Both the position numbers and the translations under genes were made by a program. Below the pieces are notes generated by a model. The model had not been told where the DNA came from, made no database searches, and saw only the letters and a program-made list of their open reading frames with translations. Below, in pieces: positions 8,612-18,625 of a stretch of 64,000 nucleotides of DNA (positions within the stretch are counted from its first letter, which is position 1; every line of letters begins with the position of its first letter). Source of the stretch: Corynebacterium pelargi (lineage in GTDB: Bacteria > Actinomycetota > Actinomycetes > Mycobacteriales > Mycobacteriaceae). The stretch spans positions 124,001 to 188,000 of the forward strand of contig NZ_BMCX01000004.1 in NCBI RefSeq assembly GCF_014635485.1. The letters are read 5' to 3'.

Positions 8612-9562
8612 TTAGGACAATGTGGCGTAACGATGTCGGTGGTGTTCTTCGAAGCCTAATTTTCGGTACAAGCGAATACCCGCCTCATTCGAGGCGATCA
8701 CTTGCAGATAGGCCTGCGTGGCACCATGGGCTTTGCCCCAGGCCAGCATCTGTTGGCCCAGCGCGGTGCCGAGGCCGCGGCGTCGAAAAGCTTCTTTGAC
8801 CTCCACCGCCGAATACCCAAGGTACTGGTCGCTAATGGTGCCTCGGGTAATCGCCACCGTTTCTCCCTCATGCACCAGCCGGCCAAAGCCCATCTGACCA
8901 TCGATGCGGGTACGCAATAACTCAAGGGCATGCGCAGGAAGAGGCTTGCCGCGGAAGTGATACATCTGCAGCCACTCGGCATCCGGCTGATCATCAATCC
9001 TGAACTCAAAACCTTCAAGATCCACCGGCGTGATGGCATCAAGCTGGCGCAGCATCACCACGATCTCTGGTCCAAGCTCATGGTCTTGCGCCAAAGCCTC
9101 CGCGGGCTTGGCAATGCGCTCCGGGATCAAGATGCGGGCAGGAAGCTGATGGCGGGCATAAAAAGCGCGAATCTCATCCACCGGCACCGGCTCAAACATC
9201 GCAGAAGGGCCAAGGGGTGCTGCAGAATTCGAACGCTCAGTAATGCCATCACCAGCGCGAAGCAGCCACTGGCCGCACCAGGTGTGCTCGATGCCAGGAA
9301 ACGCCTTGGCGGTGGCTAATTCAATGGCGCGGATATCGCGATTACGCACCGTGCGCGGGCTGAGCCGCTTGATGATGAGCGCGTCCTCGGTAGGGATCCA
9401 CACCTCGGGCAGGCTGGAAACGAAGCCACCAACCTTTTGGGGGCGAATAGCAATGCCGGTGGCATCAATGCGCTGCACATGGCCGATGACGTCGTTGTGG
9501 GTACGTCGAACCACCACCCGGTCGCCGGGGGAGACTGCATCGGAACGGAAAATGCGCGACAC
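8612..9562 (-). CDS. GNAT family N-acetyltransferase with N-terminal extension
   Basis: The 316-residue protein has an N-terminal segment of about 70 residues that looks like a small beta-barrel (VVVRRTHNDVIGHVQRID), a middle region of unclear fold, and a C-terminal GNAT domain. The acetyl-CoA-binding motif is FRRRGLGTALGQQML, followed by NEAGIRLYRKLGF, the standard GNAT end. The substrate is unknown. Its start codon overlaps the def stop codon, and placement between deformylase and xthA is a conserved corynebacterial arrangement, so an N-terminal protein acetylation role is conceivable but unsupported. Confidence 0.82.
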   Translation of the reverse strand: MSRIFRSDAVSPGDRVVVRRTHNDVIGHVQRIDATGIAIRPQKVGGFVSSLPEVWIPTEDALIIKRLSPRTVRNRDIRAIELATAKAFPGIEHTWCGQWLLRAGDGITERSNSAAPLGPSAMFEPVPVDEIRAFYARHQLPARILIPERIAKPAEALAQDHELGPEIVVMLRQLDAITPVDLEGFEFRIDDQPDAEWLQMYHFRGKPLPAHALELLRTRIDGQMGFGRLVHEGETVAITRGTISDQYLGYSAVEVKEAFRRRGLGTALGQQMLAWGKAHGATQAYLQVIASNEAGIRLYRKLGFEEHHRHRYATLS

Positions 9563-10143
9563 TACTCGTCCCAGCCGAAGGGATCGGGATCAATACCCGG
9601 AGTCCAGGTCTGGCCGGCCTCGGTCCAACCATTGCGCTTAATGGTCTTTTTGGCCTTGCGGGCATTGCGGCCAATGAGCACATCGGTGTACACAAAGCCA
9701 TCGAGGTGGCCAACCTCATGCTGGAAGCAGCGCGCCAAAAAGCCGGTGCCTTCTACCTCAACGGGGTTGCCGTCTTGATCCAGGCCGCTCACCTTCGCCC
9801 ACTGTGCGCGGCCGGTGGGGAAGCTTTCGCCGGGAAGCGAGAGGCAGCCCTCGTCATCGCTGCCATCTGTTTCGGGCATCGTCTCTGGGATCTCAGAGGT
9901 TTCGAGCGTGGGGTTAATGATGCAACCGCGATGAAGGTGGCCTTCATCATCGGGGCAGTTATACACAAATAGGCGCTTATTTACGCCAATTTGATTCGCG
10001 GCGAGGCCAACGCCGTGGGCGGCCTCCATCGTCTCAAACATATCGGCGATGAGCTGGGATAACTCACTTGCCGGCTCGCTTACAGGTTCGGTGGGGGTGT
10101 GTAGCACCGGGTCGCCGCAGATCACGATTGCTCGAACAGTCAT
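9562..10143 (-). CDS. def: Peptide deformylase
   Basis: The 193-residue enzyme removes the formyl group from the initiator Met of new proteins. All three motifs are present: [19 protein letters not shown] with the metal-binding Cys, and QHEVGHLDG with the HExxH metal ligands and catalytic Glu. It starts with ATG at 10143 with no Shine-Dalgarno sequence; a TACACT hexamer ends 7 nt upstream, so its mRNA is probably leaderless. It heads the minus-strand block def-GNAT-xthA-cls. Confidence 0.95.
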   Translation of the reverse strand: MTVRAIVICGDPVLHTPTEPVSEPASELSQLIADMFETMEAAHGVGLAANQIGVNKRLFVYNCPDDEGHLHRGCIINPTLETSEIPETMPETDGSDDEGCLSLPGESFPTGRAQWAKVSGLDQDGNPVEVEGTGFLARCFQHEVGHLDGFVYTDVLIGRNARKAKKTIKRNGWTEAGQTWTPGIDPDPFGWDE

Positions 10144-10146
10144 GCC

Positions 10147-10158
10147 CTACAGTGTAGG
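10147..10158. promoter_or_regulatory. Overlapping divergent -10 elements shared by def and the DUF3263 gene
   Basis: The near-palindrome CCTACAGTGTAGG contains TACAGT on the plus strand (10148-10153, 6 nt before the ATG at 10160) and TACACT on the minus strand (10156-10151, 7 nt before the ATG at 10143). The two hexamers share three base pairs. Neither gene has a Shine-Dalgarno sequence, so both probably give leaderless mRNAs that start about 17 bp apart and run in opposite directions. Confidence 0.55.
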
Positions 10159-10159
10159 C

Positions 10160-10408
10160 ATGAGCGAAGCCGAACTAATTCAACACCAGCTTGCACTGTT
10201 GGAGTTTGAAGCGCAGGCTCCTCGAAGTGCAGGTGCCAAAGAGGATGCCATCGTGGCAACTTTTGGTATCTCTCCGATCCGTTATTATCAACAGCTCAAC
10301 GTGGCTATCGATCAGCCCGCTGTGATGCAGCGCTTTCCAAGCCTCAGTGCGCGGCTTCGCAGAATTCGAGATACAAGAGCAAACGCTAGGATGAACAAGC
10401 GTGACTGA
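10160..10408 (+). CDS. DUF3263 family small protein
   Basis: The 82-residue basic, helical protein has the DUF3263 pattern: an N-terminal helix (LIQHQLALLEFEAQAP), a predicted helix-turn-helix core (KEDAIVATFGISPIRYYQQLN), and a charged tail rich in Arg. The fold suggests DNA binding, but no function is known to me. The ATG at 10160 was chosen for its -10 spacing and because upstream starts would run back over def. It is followed at once by a LytR_C gene that overlaps it by 8 bp; the pair is conserved in corynebacteria and mycobacteria. Confidence 0.72.
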   Translation: MSEAELIQHQLALLEFEAQAPRSAGAKEDAIVATFGISPIRYYQQLNVAIDQPAVMQRFPSLSARLRRIRDTRANARMNKRD

Positions 10409-10961
10409 GCAATCTGAATACCAAGGTGGCGCCCACCGCCTCGAAGACGCCGAACCCGCGCAACGCTCCCTCCCGTTGCGTGGCCTTGCCATGATTCTGA
10501 TCGCCGTGGCAGTGCTACTCGTGGCCTGGGGCATCTATGCCGCCAACTCCGATGAAGACACCGTGGCAGAAGTTGAGCCAACCCAGGTGGAGCAAACTCA
10601 AGAGCAGACCCAAGCCACCCAGCAGAGCGAAGAAGCCGAGCAGCCGCAGCCATCGCCGGAGCCCACTGAGCAGCAGGCAAAGCCGGTGAAGCAGGTGACG
10701 GTGCTGAATAACTCCACTGTGCAGGGCATGGCCGCCGATGTGGCCAACACCCTGGCCGCAGAGGGCTGGCAAAAAGGCGAGGTGGGTAACTTCTCCGACG
10801 CCGTCTTGCCCCAAAACACCGTGTACTTCAACCCCGAAAACCCTGGTGCTGAGCAGTCTGCTCGCGAGCTGGCCGATCGCGTCGGTGGCGTGGCTCAAGC
10901 TGGTGGCCCAGCCAATGATCCCAATGCCTTAGTGCTGGTGTTGGCGAAGAACATTCCTTAA
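10401..10961 (+). CDS. Membrane-anchored LytR C-terminal domain protein
   Basis: The 186-residue protein has about 30 cytoplasmic residues, one membrane helix (near 34-52), a Gln/Glu/Pro-rich linker of about 40 residues, and a C-terminal LytR_C domain (VTVLNNSTVQGMAADVANTL). This domain is found at the end of some LytR-CpsA-Psr wall-ligase proteins but also stands alone, outside the membrane. It probably works in the cell envelope; no enzymatic function is known. The GTG start at 10401 overlaps the DUF3263 stop and has AGGA about 9 nt upstream. Confidence 0.75.
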   Translation: MTEQSEYQGGAHRLEDAEPAQRSLPLRGLAMILIAVAVLLVAWGIYAANSDEDTVAEVEPTQVEQTQEQTQATQQSEEAEQPQPSPEPTEQQAKPVKQVTVLNNSTVQGMAADVANTLAAEGWQKGEVGNFSDAVLPQNTVYFNPENPGAEQSARELADRVGGVAQAGGPANDPNALVLVLAKNIP

Positions 10962-11012
10962 CACCTGCACGTTTTAGAGTTTGAGCACGCACCACTAGGA
11001 AAGGGGCTACTT

Positions 11013-12140
11013 ATGGCCCAGGCCTTTCATGCCTCTCCGGAACCAACCATCGGGGTGGAATGGGAGCTTGCGATTGCAGACCCACGCACCCGCGATCTGA
11101 TCCCCGCCGCCAAGGAACTCATTGAGCGTGCCAGCGCCATTGACCCGAAGGTGCAATTTGAGCATGAGTTCTTGGCAAATACCGTCGAGATCGTGACCCC
11201 GGTGTGCCAGAACACCGCCGAGGCGCTTGATGCCTTGCGCCGCGGTTTGCGGGCCTTGCTGCAGGCTGCCGATGAGCAGCAGGTGGCGCTGTGGAGCTCC
11301 GGTTCCCACCCCTTTGCTAAATCCGCTGAGCAAAAAGTGGGGGAGAAGGGGCACTACAACGAGATCATTGAGCGCACCCAGTTCTGGGGCACCCAAATGC
11401 TGATTTGGGGCTTGCATGTACACGTCGGCATTAGCGATAAAGATCGCGTCTGGCCGATCATCAATGCGCTGATGACCTACTACCCCCACCTGCTGGCGCT
11501 CAGTGCCTCCTCTCCTGGCTGGGAGGGTTTGGATACCGGCTACGCCTCCAACCGCACCATGCTGTACCAGCAACTGCCCACAGCCGGCATGCCCTATCAA
11601 TTCCAAAGCTGGGGCGAGTGGGAAGCCTTCATGGAGGATCAGGACCGCTCCGGCGTGATCAGCCACACCGGCTCCATGCACTTCGATATCCGCCCAGCGG
11701 GTAAATGGGGCACCATTGAGGTTCGCGTTTCCGATGCCGCCCCCAAATTAGAAGAAATGGCCGCCGTGATCGCCTTGACCCACTGCCTGGTGGTGTACCT
11801 GGATGAGGCGCTGGCCCGTGGCGAAGAGATGACGGTGCTCCAGCCCTGGCATGTGGCTGAAAATAAGTGGCGCGCGGCCCGCTATGGCCTCGACGCCATC
11901 GTGGTCACTTCCCGCGATACCGATGAGCACCTCGTGAGCGATGAGCTGCGAGAACTTGTCACCTTGCTGCTACCAACGGCCAAGCGCCTGGGCTGCGAGC
12001 GGGAATTGCTCCTGGTCAACACCATCGTGGATCAGGGTGCGCCCTATCAGCGTCAGCGGGCGCTGTACCAGCAGAGCGGATCTTGGGAGGCTGTGGTGGA
12101 TCAGTCGATTGAGGAAGTACGTGCCAGTGCTGAAGGATAA
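11013..12140 (+). CDS. Carboxylate-amine ligase, GCS2/YbdK family
   Basis: The 375-residue protein belongs to the glutamate-cysteine ligase family 2. Visible signatures are [11 protein letters not shown] at the N-terminus and [13 protein letters not shown] in the middle, which supply the ATP and metal ligands. YbdK in E. coli has weak glutamate-cysteine ligase activity. Corynebacteria use mycothiol rather than glutathione, so the physiological product here is unclear. The ATG follows an AAAGGGG element with 6-nt spacing. Its last 20 bases overlap the GT87 gene. Confidence 0.82.
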   Translation: MAQAFHASPEPTIGVEWELAIADPRTRDLIPAAKELIERASAIDPKVQFEHEFLANTVEIVTPVCQNTAEALDALRRGLRALLQAADEQQVALWSSGSHPFAKSAEQKVGEKGHYNEIIERTQFWGTQMLIWGLHVHVGISDKDRVWPIINALMTYYPHLLALSASSPGWEGLDTGYASNRTMLYQQLPTAGMPYQFQSWGEWEAFMEDQDRSGVISHTGSMHFDIRPAGKWGTIEVRVSDAAPKLEEMAAVIALTHCLVVYLDEALARGEEMTVLQPWHVAENKWRAARYGLDAIVVTSRDTDEHLVSDELRELVTLLLPTAKRLGCERELLLVNTIVDQGAPYQRQRALYQQSGSWEAVVDQSIEEVRASAEG

Positions 12141-13374
12141 AGGGCCTTTATTATGTGCGCCTTTCCTCCTTGTGCTGAGCGCACTGCTGGCCTTTAAGGT
12201 GCTGGTTCGCGAATCCTATATCCCTGCTGAAAAGCAGATTAATAAGTGGATGCCGGTGGACCTGGAGGTCTATACCTTAGGCGGCAAAGCGGTGGCGGAG
12301 CATCAACCGCTGTATGCCGGGCCTTTTGTTAAAGACCTCCCCTTTACCTACCCGCCCTTTGCCGGGCTGGTGTTCTCGCCTTTTTATCGCCTGGATCCTC
12401 AACTGCTCACCATCGCCTGGCAGACGCTGAATTTTTTCGCGCTCGTTGCTGTGGTGCTCATGGTGTTTGCTCGCAGGCGTGAGTGCACCCCGCTTTTGTG
12501 TATTGCGGCGCTGACCTTTGCTACGGCCATGTTTGCCTCCGAACCGATCAGGGCAAACTTCTACTATGGGCAAATCAATCTCTTGCTCATGGCGCTGATC
12601 GCCCTGGATTTTCTGCCTAAGGAGCATCGTTGGGCAGGCATTGGCGTAGGCCTTGCCGCCGGTTTGAAACTCACCCCAGCGCTTTTTCTCCTGCTTTTTG
12701 TGCTGCAGCGTCGTTGGCGGGCTCTGGGCGTGGCGCTGGCCACCTTCGCCGCCACCGTGGTGCTCGGGCTGGTGTTCGTCCGCGATGCGAGCCGTTTCTG
12801 GACGGAGGCGATCAGCGATTCTTCGCGCGTGGGCCAGCACACCAACCCGGGGGCGCAATCGCTGCAATCGGTGCTTATCCGCGTCTTCGATGCTCATAGC
12901 CCCTGGCTGTGGTTGGCCTTGAGTCTGCTGGTATTAGCGCTCACGGCCTTGGCCTCCTATTGGGCGATTCGCCACGACCACATGGCACTAGCACTGGCAC
13001 TTTGCGGTTTTGCCGCTTGTTTAATTTCGCCATTTGCCTGGTACCACCACTGGGTGTGGGTGGCCCCGGCTGCGGCTGGAGTTATCTTGCTTGTCGACGA
13101 ACTCGCCTATCGTTTTCATGGCTGGCGCCGTTGGTTGGTGTCCCAGGCGCTCTTGCTGTGCTCGATTGTGCTGTTGTGCCTCTGGCTGCTGCCCACCGTG
13201 AATAAGGCTTTGGCCCCGGATGTGGCCCAGCGAATCCGCGGGGAGGCCTTTATGCATGAGCCCTTGAATGTGCTCTTTGTATGCGTAGGGCTTGTGGCTA
13301 TCGCTGGCTATGCGGCCTTTGGTTGGTTGGGCTTAACTACGAGAACCGTAGAGAAGTTCTCCGGCGGTGCTTAA
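12121..13374 (+). CDS. GT87 (DUF2029) family membrane glycosyltransferase
   Basis: The 417-residue protein has about ten membrane segments and the GT87 signature near its N-terminus ([10 protein letters not shown]), in which the Asp is the predicted catalytic base. Family members in this order use polyprenyl-phosphate sugars to add mannose or arabinose to lipoglycans and arabinogalactan on the outer face (PimE, AftC and relatives). I choose GTG at 12121 because GAGG lies 6 nt upstream; longer readings of the frame would run far into the ligase gene. The exact sugar and acceptor cannot be told. The 3' end overlaps the convergent gene by 42 bp. Confidence 0.8.
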   Translation: MPVLKDKGPLLCAPFLLVLSALLAFKVLVRESYIPAEKQINKWMPVDLEVYTLGGKAVAEHQPLYAGPFVKDLPFTYPPFAGLVFSPFYRLDPQLLTIAWQTLNFFALVAVVLMVFARRRECTPLLCIAALTFATAMFASEPIRANFYYGQINLLLMALIALDFLPKEHRWAGIGVGLAAGLKLTPALFLLLFVLQRRWRALGVALATFAATVVLGLVFVRDASRFWTEAISDSSRVGQHTNPGAQSLQSVLIRVFDAHSPWLWLALSLLVLALTALASYWAIRHDHMALALALCGFAACLISPFAWYHHWVWVAPAAAGVILLVDELAYRFHGWRRWLVSQALLLCSIVLLCLWLLPTVNKALAPDVAQRIRGEAFMHEPLNVLFVCVGLVAIAGYAAFGWLGLTTRTVEKFSGGA

Positions 13375-13809
13375 AGCAGCGGCGATGGATTGTTCGGGGG
13401 TGCCGCCAAAGCCCATGGCCCAGCGGGTGTGAATATCGTTGCCGGCCAGGATGAAGGTGACGGTGGATTCGAAGATCTGGCACTGGTGAAAGCGCAGCAT
13501 TTCAATGCGGCGGCCTCGATCAGCCAGCAATTGGGTACATGCCATAGCAGCGCCGGTGCTGCGGATGCAGTGGTGTTCTTCCTGCAGCCCCTGCTCGGTG
13601 TTGTTGAGGATGGTGATGTGGAAGTTCTTTAAGGTGCCGGGCAGCGTTTCAACTTCGGTGATGCGAAGGCGCAGATCGGCGATGGGCGCGAAGGTATCTG
13701 AGAACGTAGCCCAGGAAATACCTTCTGCTTGTTCTCGCAAGCCGGTGGGCAGTTCTTTGCCAAAACGAGCGGCAAATGGATCTTGGGTGCGAGTTTGGGT
13801 GAACATCAT
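13333..13809 (-). CDS. Stand-alone LeuA-type (isopropylmalate/homocitrate synthase) regulatory domain protein
   Basis: The 158-residue protein resembles the C-terminal regulatory domain of 2-isopropylmalate synthase, without the catalytic TIM barrel. After about 65 residues that include ISWATFSDTFAPI, a block with MACTQLLADRG, EMLRFHQ and RWAMGFGGT matches the order seen in that domain: a helix, a strand ending in a His motif, and a Gly-rich strand before the last helix. In LeuA this domain binds leucine. The role of a free copy is unknown. The ribosome site is weak. The assignment rests on pattern memory, not on an alignment. Confidence 0.5.
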   Translation of the reverse strand: MMFTQTRTQDPFAARFGKELPTGLREQAEGISWATFSDTFAPIADLRLRITEVETLPGTLKNFHITILNNTEQGLQEEHHCIRSTGAAMACTQLLADRGRRIEMLRFHQCQIFESTVTFILAGNDIHTRWAMGFGGTPEQSIAAALSTAGELLYGSRS

Positions 13810-14010
13810 TTTTCTAGGTCCAATCAGTTGTGGTGGAAAAACTGTGGACTGACTCTGTTGCCTTGGTGTTTAACGGCCACTCCCCTCGAAGCGGGGAGTC
13901 GGTCCTAATTTCCCGCTTGAGGGTACGTAGCCCAAAGCACTCGCTTGGCCACTACGGCCGCGAGGAGCACTGCGAGAAGGGAAATGATGTAGGTCACGAA
14001 GATGAAGATA
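13810..14010. other. Intergenic stretch with a small hairpin; no supported gene
   Basis: About 200 bp lie between the LeuA-like gene and the dipeptidase terminator. There is one 7-bp inverted repeat (ACTCCCC at 13879-13885 and GGGGAGT at 13893-13899) without a following T-run, and a short frame for one hydrophobic helix at 13905-13997 that I do not accept as a gene. Confidence 0.4.
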
Positions 14011-14050
14011 GAAAATGACTCACGCCACTGCAAGTGTGTGGCGCGAGTCA
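14011..14050 (-). terminator. Rho-independent terminator of the dipeptidase gene
   Basis: A 13-bp stem with one G-U pair (14016-14028 with 14038-14050, 9-nt loop) is followed on the minus strand by TTTTCT. It lies 17 bp after the dipeptidase stop codon. A second small hairpin (CCCCC/GGGGG, 14051-14065) precedes it. Confidence 0.8.
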
Positions 14051-14067
14051 CCCCCTGTGCGGGGGTA

Positions 14068-15399
14068 TTAGAGATGACGGAGGAAGGCCGCTTCTGCCGT
14101 TGCAATGTGCAAAATCTCATTGGGATCCACCGACTCATTGGGGGAGTGGATCTTGCACAGCGGTTCCTCCACCCCGTACAGCGCCAATTCGGCGCTGGGG
14201 TTGACGTCGATAAGCTCCGAACACAGTGGAATCGAGCCACCGGAACCAACCACCGTGGTCTTCTCGGCACCATAGGCTGAGCGCAAGCACTTGCTCAGCA
14301 GGGTCAGCGCCGGGCCGGAAATATCCGTGGAGAAGGGGGCATTGACATCGGCAACCTCGCACTCAATGCGTGCATGCCACGGCACATGAGCCTTGAGGTG
14401 CTCAACCACCTTCTCGGCCGCATCGCGGGCATCCATTCCCGGGGGAACGCGCAGATTCAGGCGAGCCTGGGCGGTAGCGGGCACCGCATTAACGGCCTCG
14501 GCAACAGGGGTGGAACTAAAGCCGGTAATGCTGATTGCAGGACGCGCCCACACCAGGTCAGCCGGGTTATCGCTACCAAGCAAATCCACCCCATCTAACA
14601 CGCCGGCATCCTCGCGGAAGGTATCCGGATCGTAGCTCGCGCCCTCAAAGTGCTGAGTGGTTTCGAGCCCATCCACCTGGATTGCGCCCGAAGCGTCCTT
14701 GAGCGAGTCCAAGGTGCGGATCAAGGCGGCGGTGGCATCGGGGGCGGCGCCGCCAAAGCTGCCCGAGTGCACGGGGGCTTCGAGGGTATCCACCTTGACC
14801 GTGATCTGTGCGCCACCGCGAAGGGAGGTGGTCAGCGTTGGCTCTCCCACCTCGGCGTTGCCGGAATCGGCAATGAGGATCACATCGGCTTTGAATAGCT
14901 CCGGCTGCGATTGAATCAGCGCCGAAAGCTCCTCGCCACCCATCTCCTCTGAGCCTTCCACCAGGAAGGTGATGCCCAGATCCGTCTCGCCTACCTCTCG
15001 CAGGGCGGCTAAGTGCATGACCAAATTGCCCTTACAATCCGCCGCGCCGCGGGCGTACCAGCGGCCATCGCGCTCGGTGAGCTCGGTGGCGGGAGTGATC
15101 CAGGCCTTCGGGTCGCCGGCGGGAACCACGTCATAGTGGCTATAGAGCAAGACGGTCGGCGCGCCATTTTTGGCTTCCTTGCGGCCAATGACGGTGGGCG
15201 CATTGCTGGGATAGACGGTGACGTCGAGGCCCGCCTCGGAAAGGGCGTTGCGCACCCATTCGCAGGCCTGGGCGTGATCTTCAGCATCGGCCGGGCTGGA
15301 ATGCACTGAGTGGTAGGAAGTGAGCTCTTTGAGCTCCTGGAATACGCGCTCGCGCTGAGCAAAGATGGCGTCTTTGATCGTTTCAATTGAATGGCTCAT
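14068..15399 (-). CDS. M20 family metallopeptidase (dipeptidase)
   Basis: The 443-residue zinc peptidase has the M20 metal-ligand motifs in order: LYSHYDVVPAG (His, Asp), ARGAADCKGN (bridging Asp), EGSEEMGGEE (catalytic Glu and ligand) and IADSGN. A lid/dimerisation domain lies near 190-310 (SLRGGAQITVKV...HSGSFGG). It should hydrolyse dipeptides or N-acyl amino acids in the cytoplasm. The ATG at 15399 follows a TACACT hexamer by 7 nt and has no ribosome site, so the message may be leaderless. The preceding in-frame start at 15450 would add 17 residues unlike the family. Confidence 0.88.
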   Translation of the reverse strand: MSHSIETIKDAIFAQRERVFQELKELTSYHSVHSSPADAEDHAQACEWVRNALSEAGLDVTVYPSNAPTVIGRKEAKNGAPTVLLYSHYDVVPAGDPKAWITPATELTERDGRWYARGAADCKGNLVMHLAALREVGETDLGITFLVEGSEEMGGEELSALIQSQPELFKADVILIADSGNAEVGEPTLTTSLRGGAQITVKVDTLEAPVHSGSFGGAAPDATAALIRTLDSLKDASGAIQVDGLETTQHFEGASYDPDTFREDAGVLDGVDLLGSDNPADLVWARPAISITGFSSTPVAEAVNAVPATAQARLNLRVPPGMDARDAAEKVVEHLKAHVPWHARIECEVADVNAPFSTDISGPALTLLSKCLRSAYGAEKTTVVGSGGSIPLCSELIDVNPSAELALYGVEEPLCKIHSPNESVDPNEILHIATAEAAFLRHL

Positions 15400-15406
15400 G
15401 GTGGCC

Positions 15407-15412
15407 AGTGTA
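15407..15412 (-). promoter_or_regulatory. -10 hexamer TACACT, probable leaderless dipeptidase promoter
   Basis: On the minus strand TACACT ends 7 nt before the ATG at 15399, and no Shine-Dalgarno sequence lies between. Confidence 0.45.
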
Positions 15413-15473
15413 GGTCGTGTCCGCTGCCAGCGAACGTTGCTTGCACTCAAGGGGTGCGACTGCTAGAACGGAT

Positions 15474-15500
15474 TTAGCACTTGGGTTAGCCGAGTGCCAA
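15474..15500 (+). promoter_or_regulatory. CIRCE operator (HrcA) upstream of groEL
   Basis: TTAGCACTT, a 9-bp spacer, then GAGTGCCAA: this matches the CIRCE consensus (TTAGCACTC-N9-GAGTGCTAA) at 16 of 18 positions. HrcA represses chaperonin genes through this site and releases them on heat shock. It lies 115 bp upstream of the groEL start. A separate 6-bp inverted repeat (GGTTGG/CCAACC, 15514-15536) follows in the probable leader. Confidence 0.85.
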
Positions 15501-15560
15501 CAACTACGAGTGAGGTTGGTACACACTCAGCCAACCAACGCCGTCGCGGGCGCTACGTAG

Positions 15561-17255
<1,695 letters not shown>

Positions 17256-17270
17256 GCTCACCAAAGACAC

Positions 17271-17298
17271 ACTCCCCGACGCACGTCGGGGAGTTTTT
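17271..17298 (+). terminator. Rho-independent terminator of groEL
   Basis: A perfect 10-bp stem (ACTCCCCGAC with GTCGGGGAGT) around a GCAC loop is followed by five T residues, 15 bp after the groEL stop. Confidence 0.92.
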
Positions 17299-17386
17299 GG
17301 GTTTGGGGGTGCCCACCGGGGGCAGGGGAGGGTGCGCTGGGGCGAAAATACCCCGGTTTTAGGGAAAAGAGGGTGCGCTAAGGCGC

Positions 17387-17392
17387 TATTAT
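17387..17392 (+). promoter_or_regulatory. -10 hexamer TATTAT, probable leaderless ppk2 promoter
   Basis: TATTAT ends 7 nt before the ATG at 17400. An 11-bp direct repeat (GAGGGTGCGCT at 17328-17338 and 17369-17379, 41 bp apart) lies upstream, with the second copy in the -35 zone. Confidence 0.5.
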
Positions 17393-17399
17393 CGGGGGT

Positions 17400-18296
17400 A
17401 TGAGCGAAGACAGTGGCGAGCTTCCAGTCATCGATCTTGCGGCCACGGAGGGTTATACCGTGGACGATACCGATGAGGACGATCCGGTTCTCTTGGCCCC
17501 CGATGGGCGCCCGGTCGAGACGTGGAAAGAAAATTATCCGTATCAGGAGCGCATGACGCGCGATGAGTACGAACATGTGAAGCGCGCGCTGCAGATCGAG
17601 CTGCTGAAGTGGCAGAACTGGACCAAAGACACCGGCCAGCGCCACATCATCTTGTTCGAAGGCCGCGATGCTGCCGGCAAGGGCGGCACCATTAAGCGCT
17701 TCAATGAGCACCTCAACCCCCGTGGTGCCCGTACCGTGGCGCTTGAAAAGCCCTCGCCTCGCGAGTCCACCTCCTGGTACTTCCAGCGCTATATCCAGCA
17801 CTTCCCAGCAGCCGGCGAGATCGTCTTCTTCGACCGCTCCTGGTACAACCGCTCCGGTGTGGAGCGCGTGATGGGCTTTTGTACCGAGTCGCAGCACGCA
17901 GAATTCCTGCGTGAGGTGCCGATGCTGGAGAACATGATCCTGGGCTCTGGTATTTCGCTTACCAAGTTCTGGTTCTCGGTGAGCCAAAAGGAACAGCGCA
18001 CCCGCTTTGCTATCCGCCAGGTGGATCCCGTGCGTCAGTGGAAACTTTCGCCCATGGACATTGCCTCTTTGGACAAGTGGGATGATTACACCCGCGCCAA
18101 GGAAGAGCAGTTCCGCTACACCGACACCGACGAGTCGCCCTGGATCACGATCCGCTCCAACGATAAAAAGCGCGCCCGCATCAATGCGATGCGCTACATC
18201 TTGAATAAGTTCGACTACACCAACAAGGACTATGACCTGGTTGGTGAACCGGACCCCAATATCGTGATGCGTGGTCGCGACCAGATCGGCGACTAA
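17400..18296 (+). CDS. ppk2: Polyphosphate kinase 2
   Basis: The 298-residue protein is a one-domain PPK2. Walker A is FEGRDAAGKGGTIKRF (about residue 88), Walker B is EIVFFDRSWYNRSGVERVMG, and a lid motif rich in Arg follows. It transfers phosphate between polyphosphate and nucleoside diphosphates or monophosphates; corynebacteria use such enzymes as main polyphosphate kinases. Sequence alone does not fix the preferred nucleotide or direction. The gene stands alone between two strong terminators, has its own promoter and probably a leaderless message. Confidence 0.93.
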   Translation: MSEDSGELPVIDLAATEGYTVDDTDEDDPVLLAPDGRPVETWKENYPYQERMTRDEYEHVKRALQIELLKWQNWTKDTGQRHIILFEGRDAAGKGGTIKRFNEHLNPRGARTVALEKPSPRESTSWYFQRYIQHFPAAGEIVFFDRSWYNRSGVERVMGFCTESQHAEFLREVPMLENMILGSGISLTKFWFSVSQKEQRTRFAIRQVDPVRQWKLSPMDIASLDKWDDYTRAKEEQFRYTDTDESPWITIRSNDKKRARINAMRYILNKFDYTNKDYDLVGEPDPNIVMRGRDQIGD

Positions 18297-18298
18297 TA

Positions 18299-18327
18299 CA
18301 AAAAACCCGCCCGAGGGCGGGTTTTTT
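18299..18327. terminator. Bidirectional terminator between ppk2 and the rhodanese gene
   Basis: A ten-pair stem (AAACCCGCCC with GGGCGGGTTT, two-base loop) is flanked by A6 and T6, so it can end transcription from ppk2 and from the convergent rhodanese gene. Confidence 0.92.
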
Positions 18328-18336
18328 CATGTGCGC

Positions 18337-18624
18337 TTATGCCGTGGGTAGCCCTGCGGCGATCCAGGCGTCGGTGCCGCCTGCGACGTTAATGGCTTCG
18401 ATATCGCGCGCTGCCAGGTACTCAATCACGCGGGCGCTGCGGCCACCTGCCTTGCAGATGACGTAGATATCGCGGCTTTGATCGAGCTCCTCGACGTGCG
18501 CGGTGAACTCGCTTAGGGGGATGTTCTTTGCCTGCTTTGCATGAACCTCGGCAAACTCATCAACCTCGCGGCAGTCGATAAGCTGGGCATCCTCAGGAAC
18601 TTCTTCAACAGGTACTTCACGCAT
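18337..18624 (-). CDS. Rhodanese-like domain protein
   Basis: The 95-residue single-domain protein has the rhodanese pattern: LIDCREVDEF at the N-terminal side, then the active-site loop VICKAGGRSARV with Cys in a C-x-x-G-x-R context, and GGTDAWIAAGLP at the end. It should carry sulfane sulfur as a persulfide on that Cys; the acceptor is unknown. I take ATG at 18624, one base after the ppa stop, since longer frames are ppa in another frame. It shares the ppa transcript. Confidence 0.88.
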   Translation of the reverse strand: MREVPVEEVPEDAQLIDCREVDEFAEVHAKQAKNIPLSEFTAHVEELDQSRDIYVICKAGGRSARVIEYLAARDIEAINVAGGTDAWIAAGLPTA

Positions 18625-18625
18625 T

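Noticed and set aside
12277-12897. Minus-strand 206-codon frame inside the GT87 gene
   Set aside because: It is antisense to a membrane protein gene, rich in His/Gln/Arg as expected from a shadow frame, and has no ribosome site.
13879-13899. Hairpin resembling a tRNA T-arm
   Set aside because: The loop lacks the TTC start, and no acceptor, D or anticodon arm can be folded around it.
13905-13997. Minus-strand frame for a 30-residue hydrophobic peptide starting at GTG
   Set aside because: It could form one membrane helix, but it lies just beyond the dipeptidase terminator, has no ribosome site and no visible promoter.
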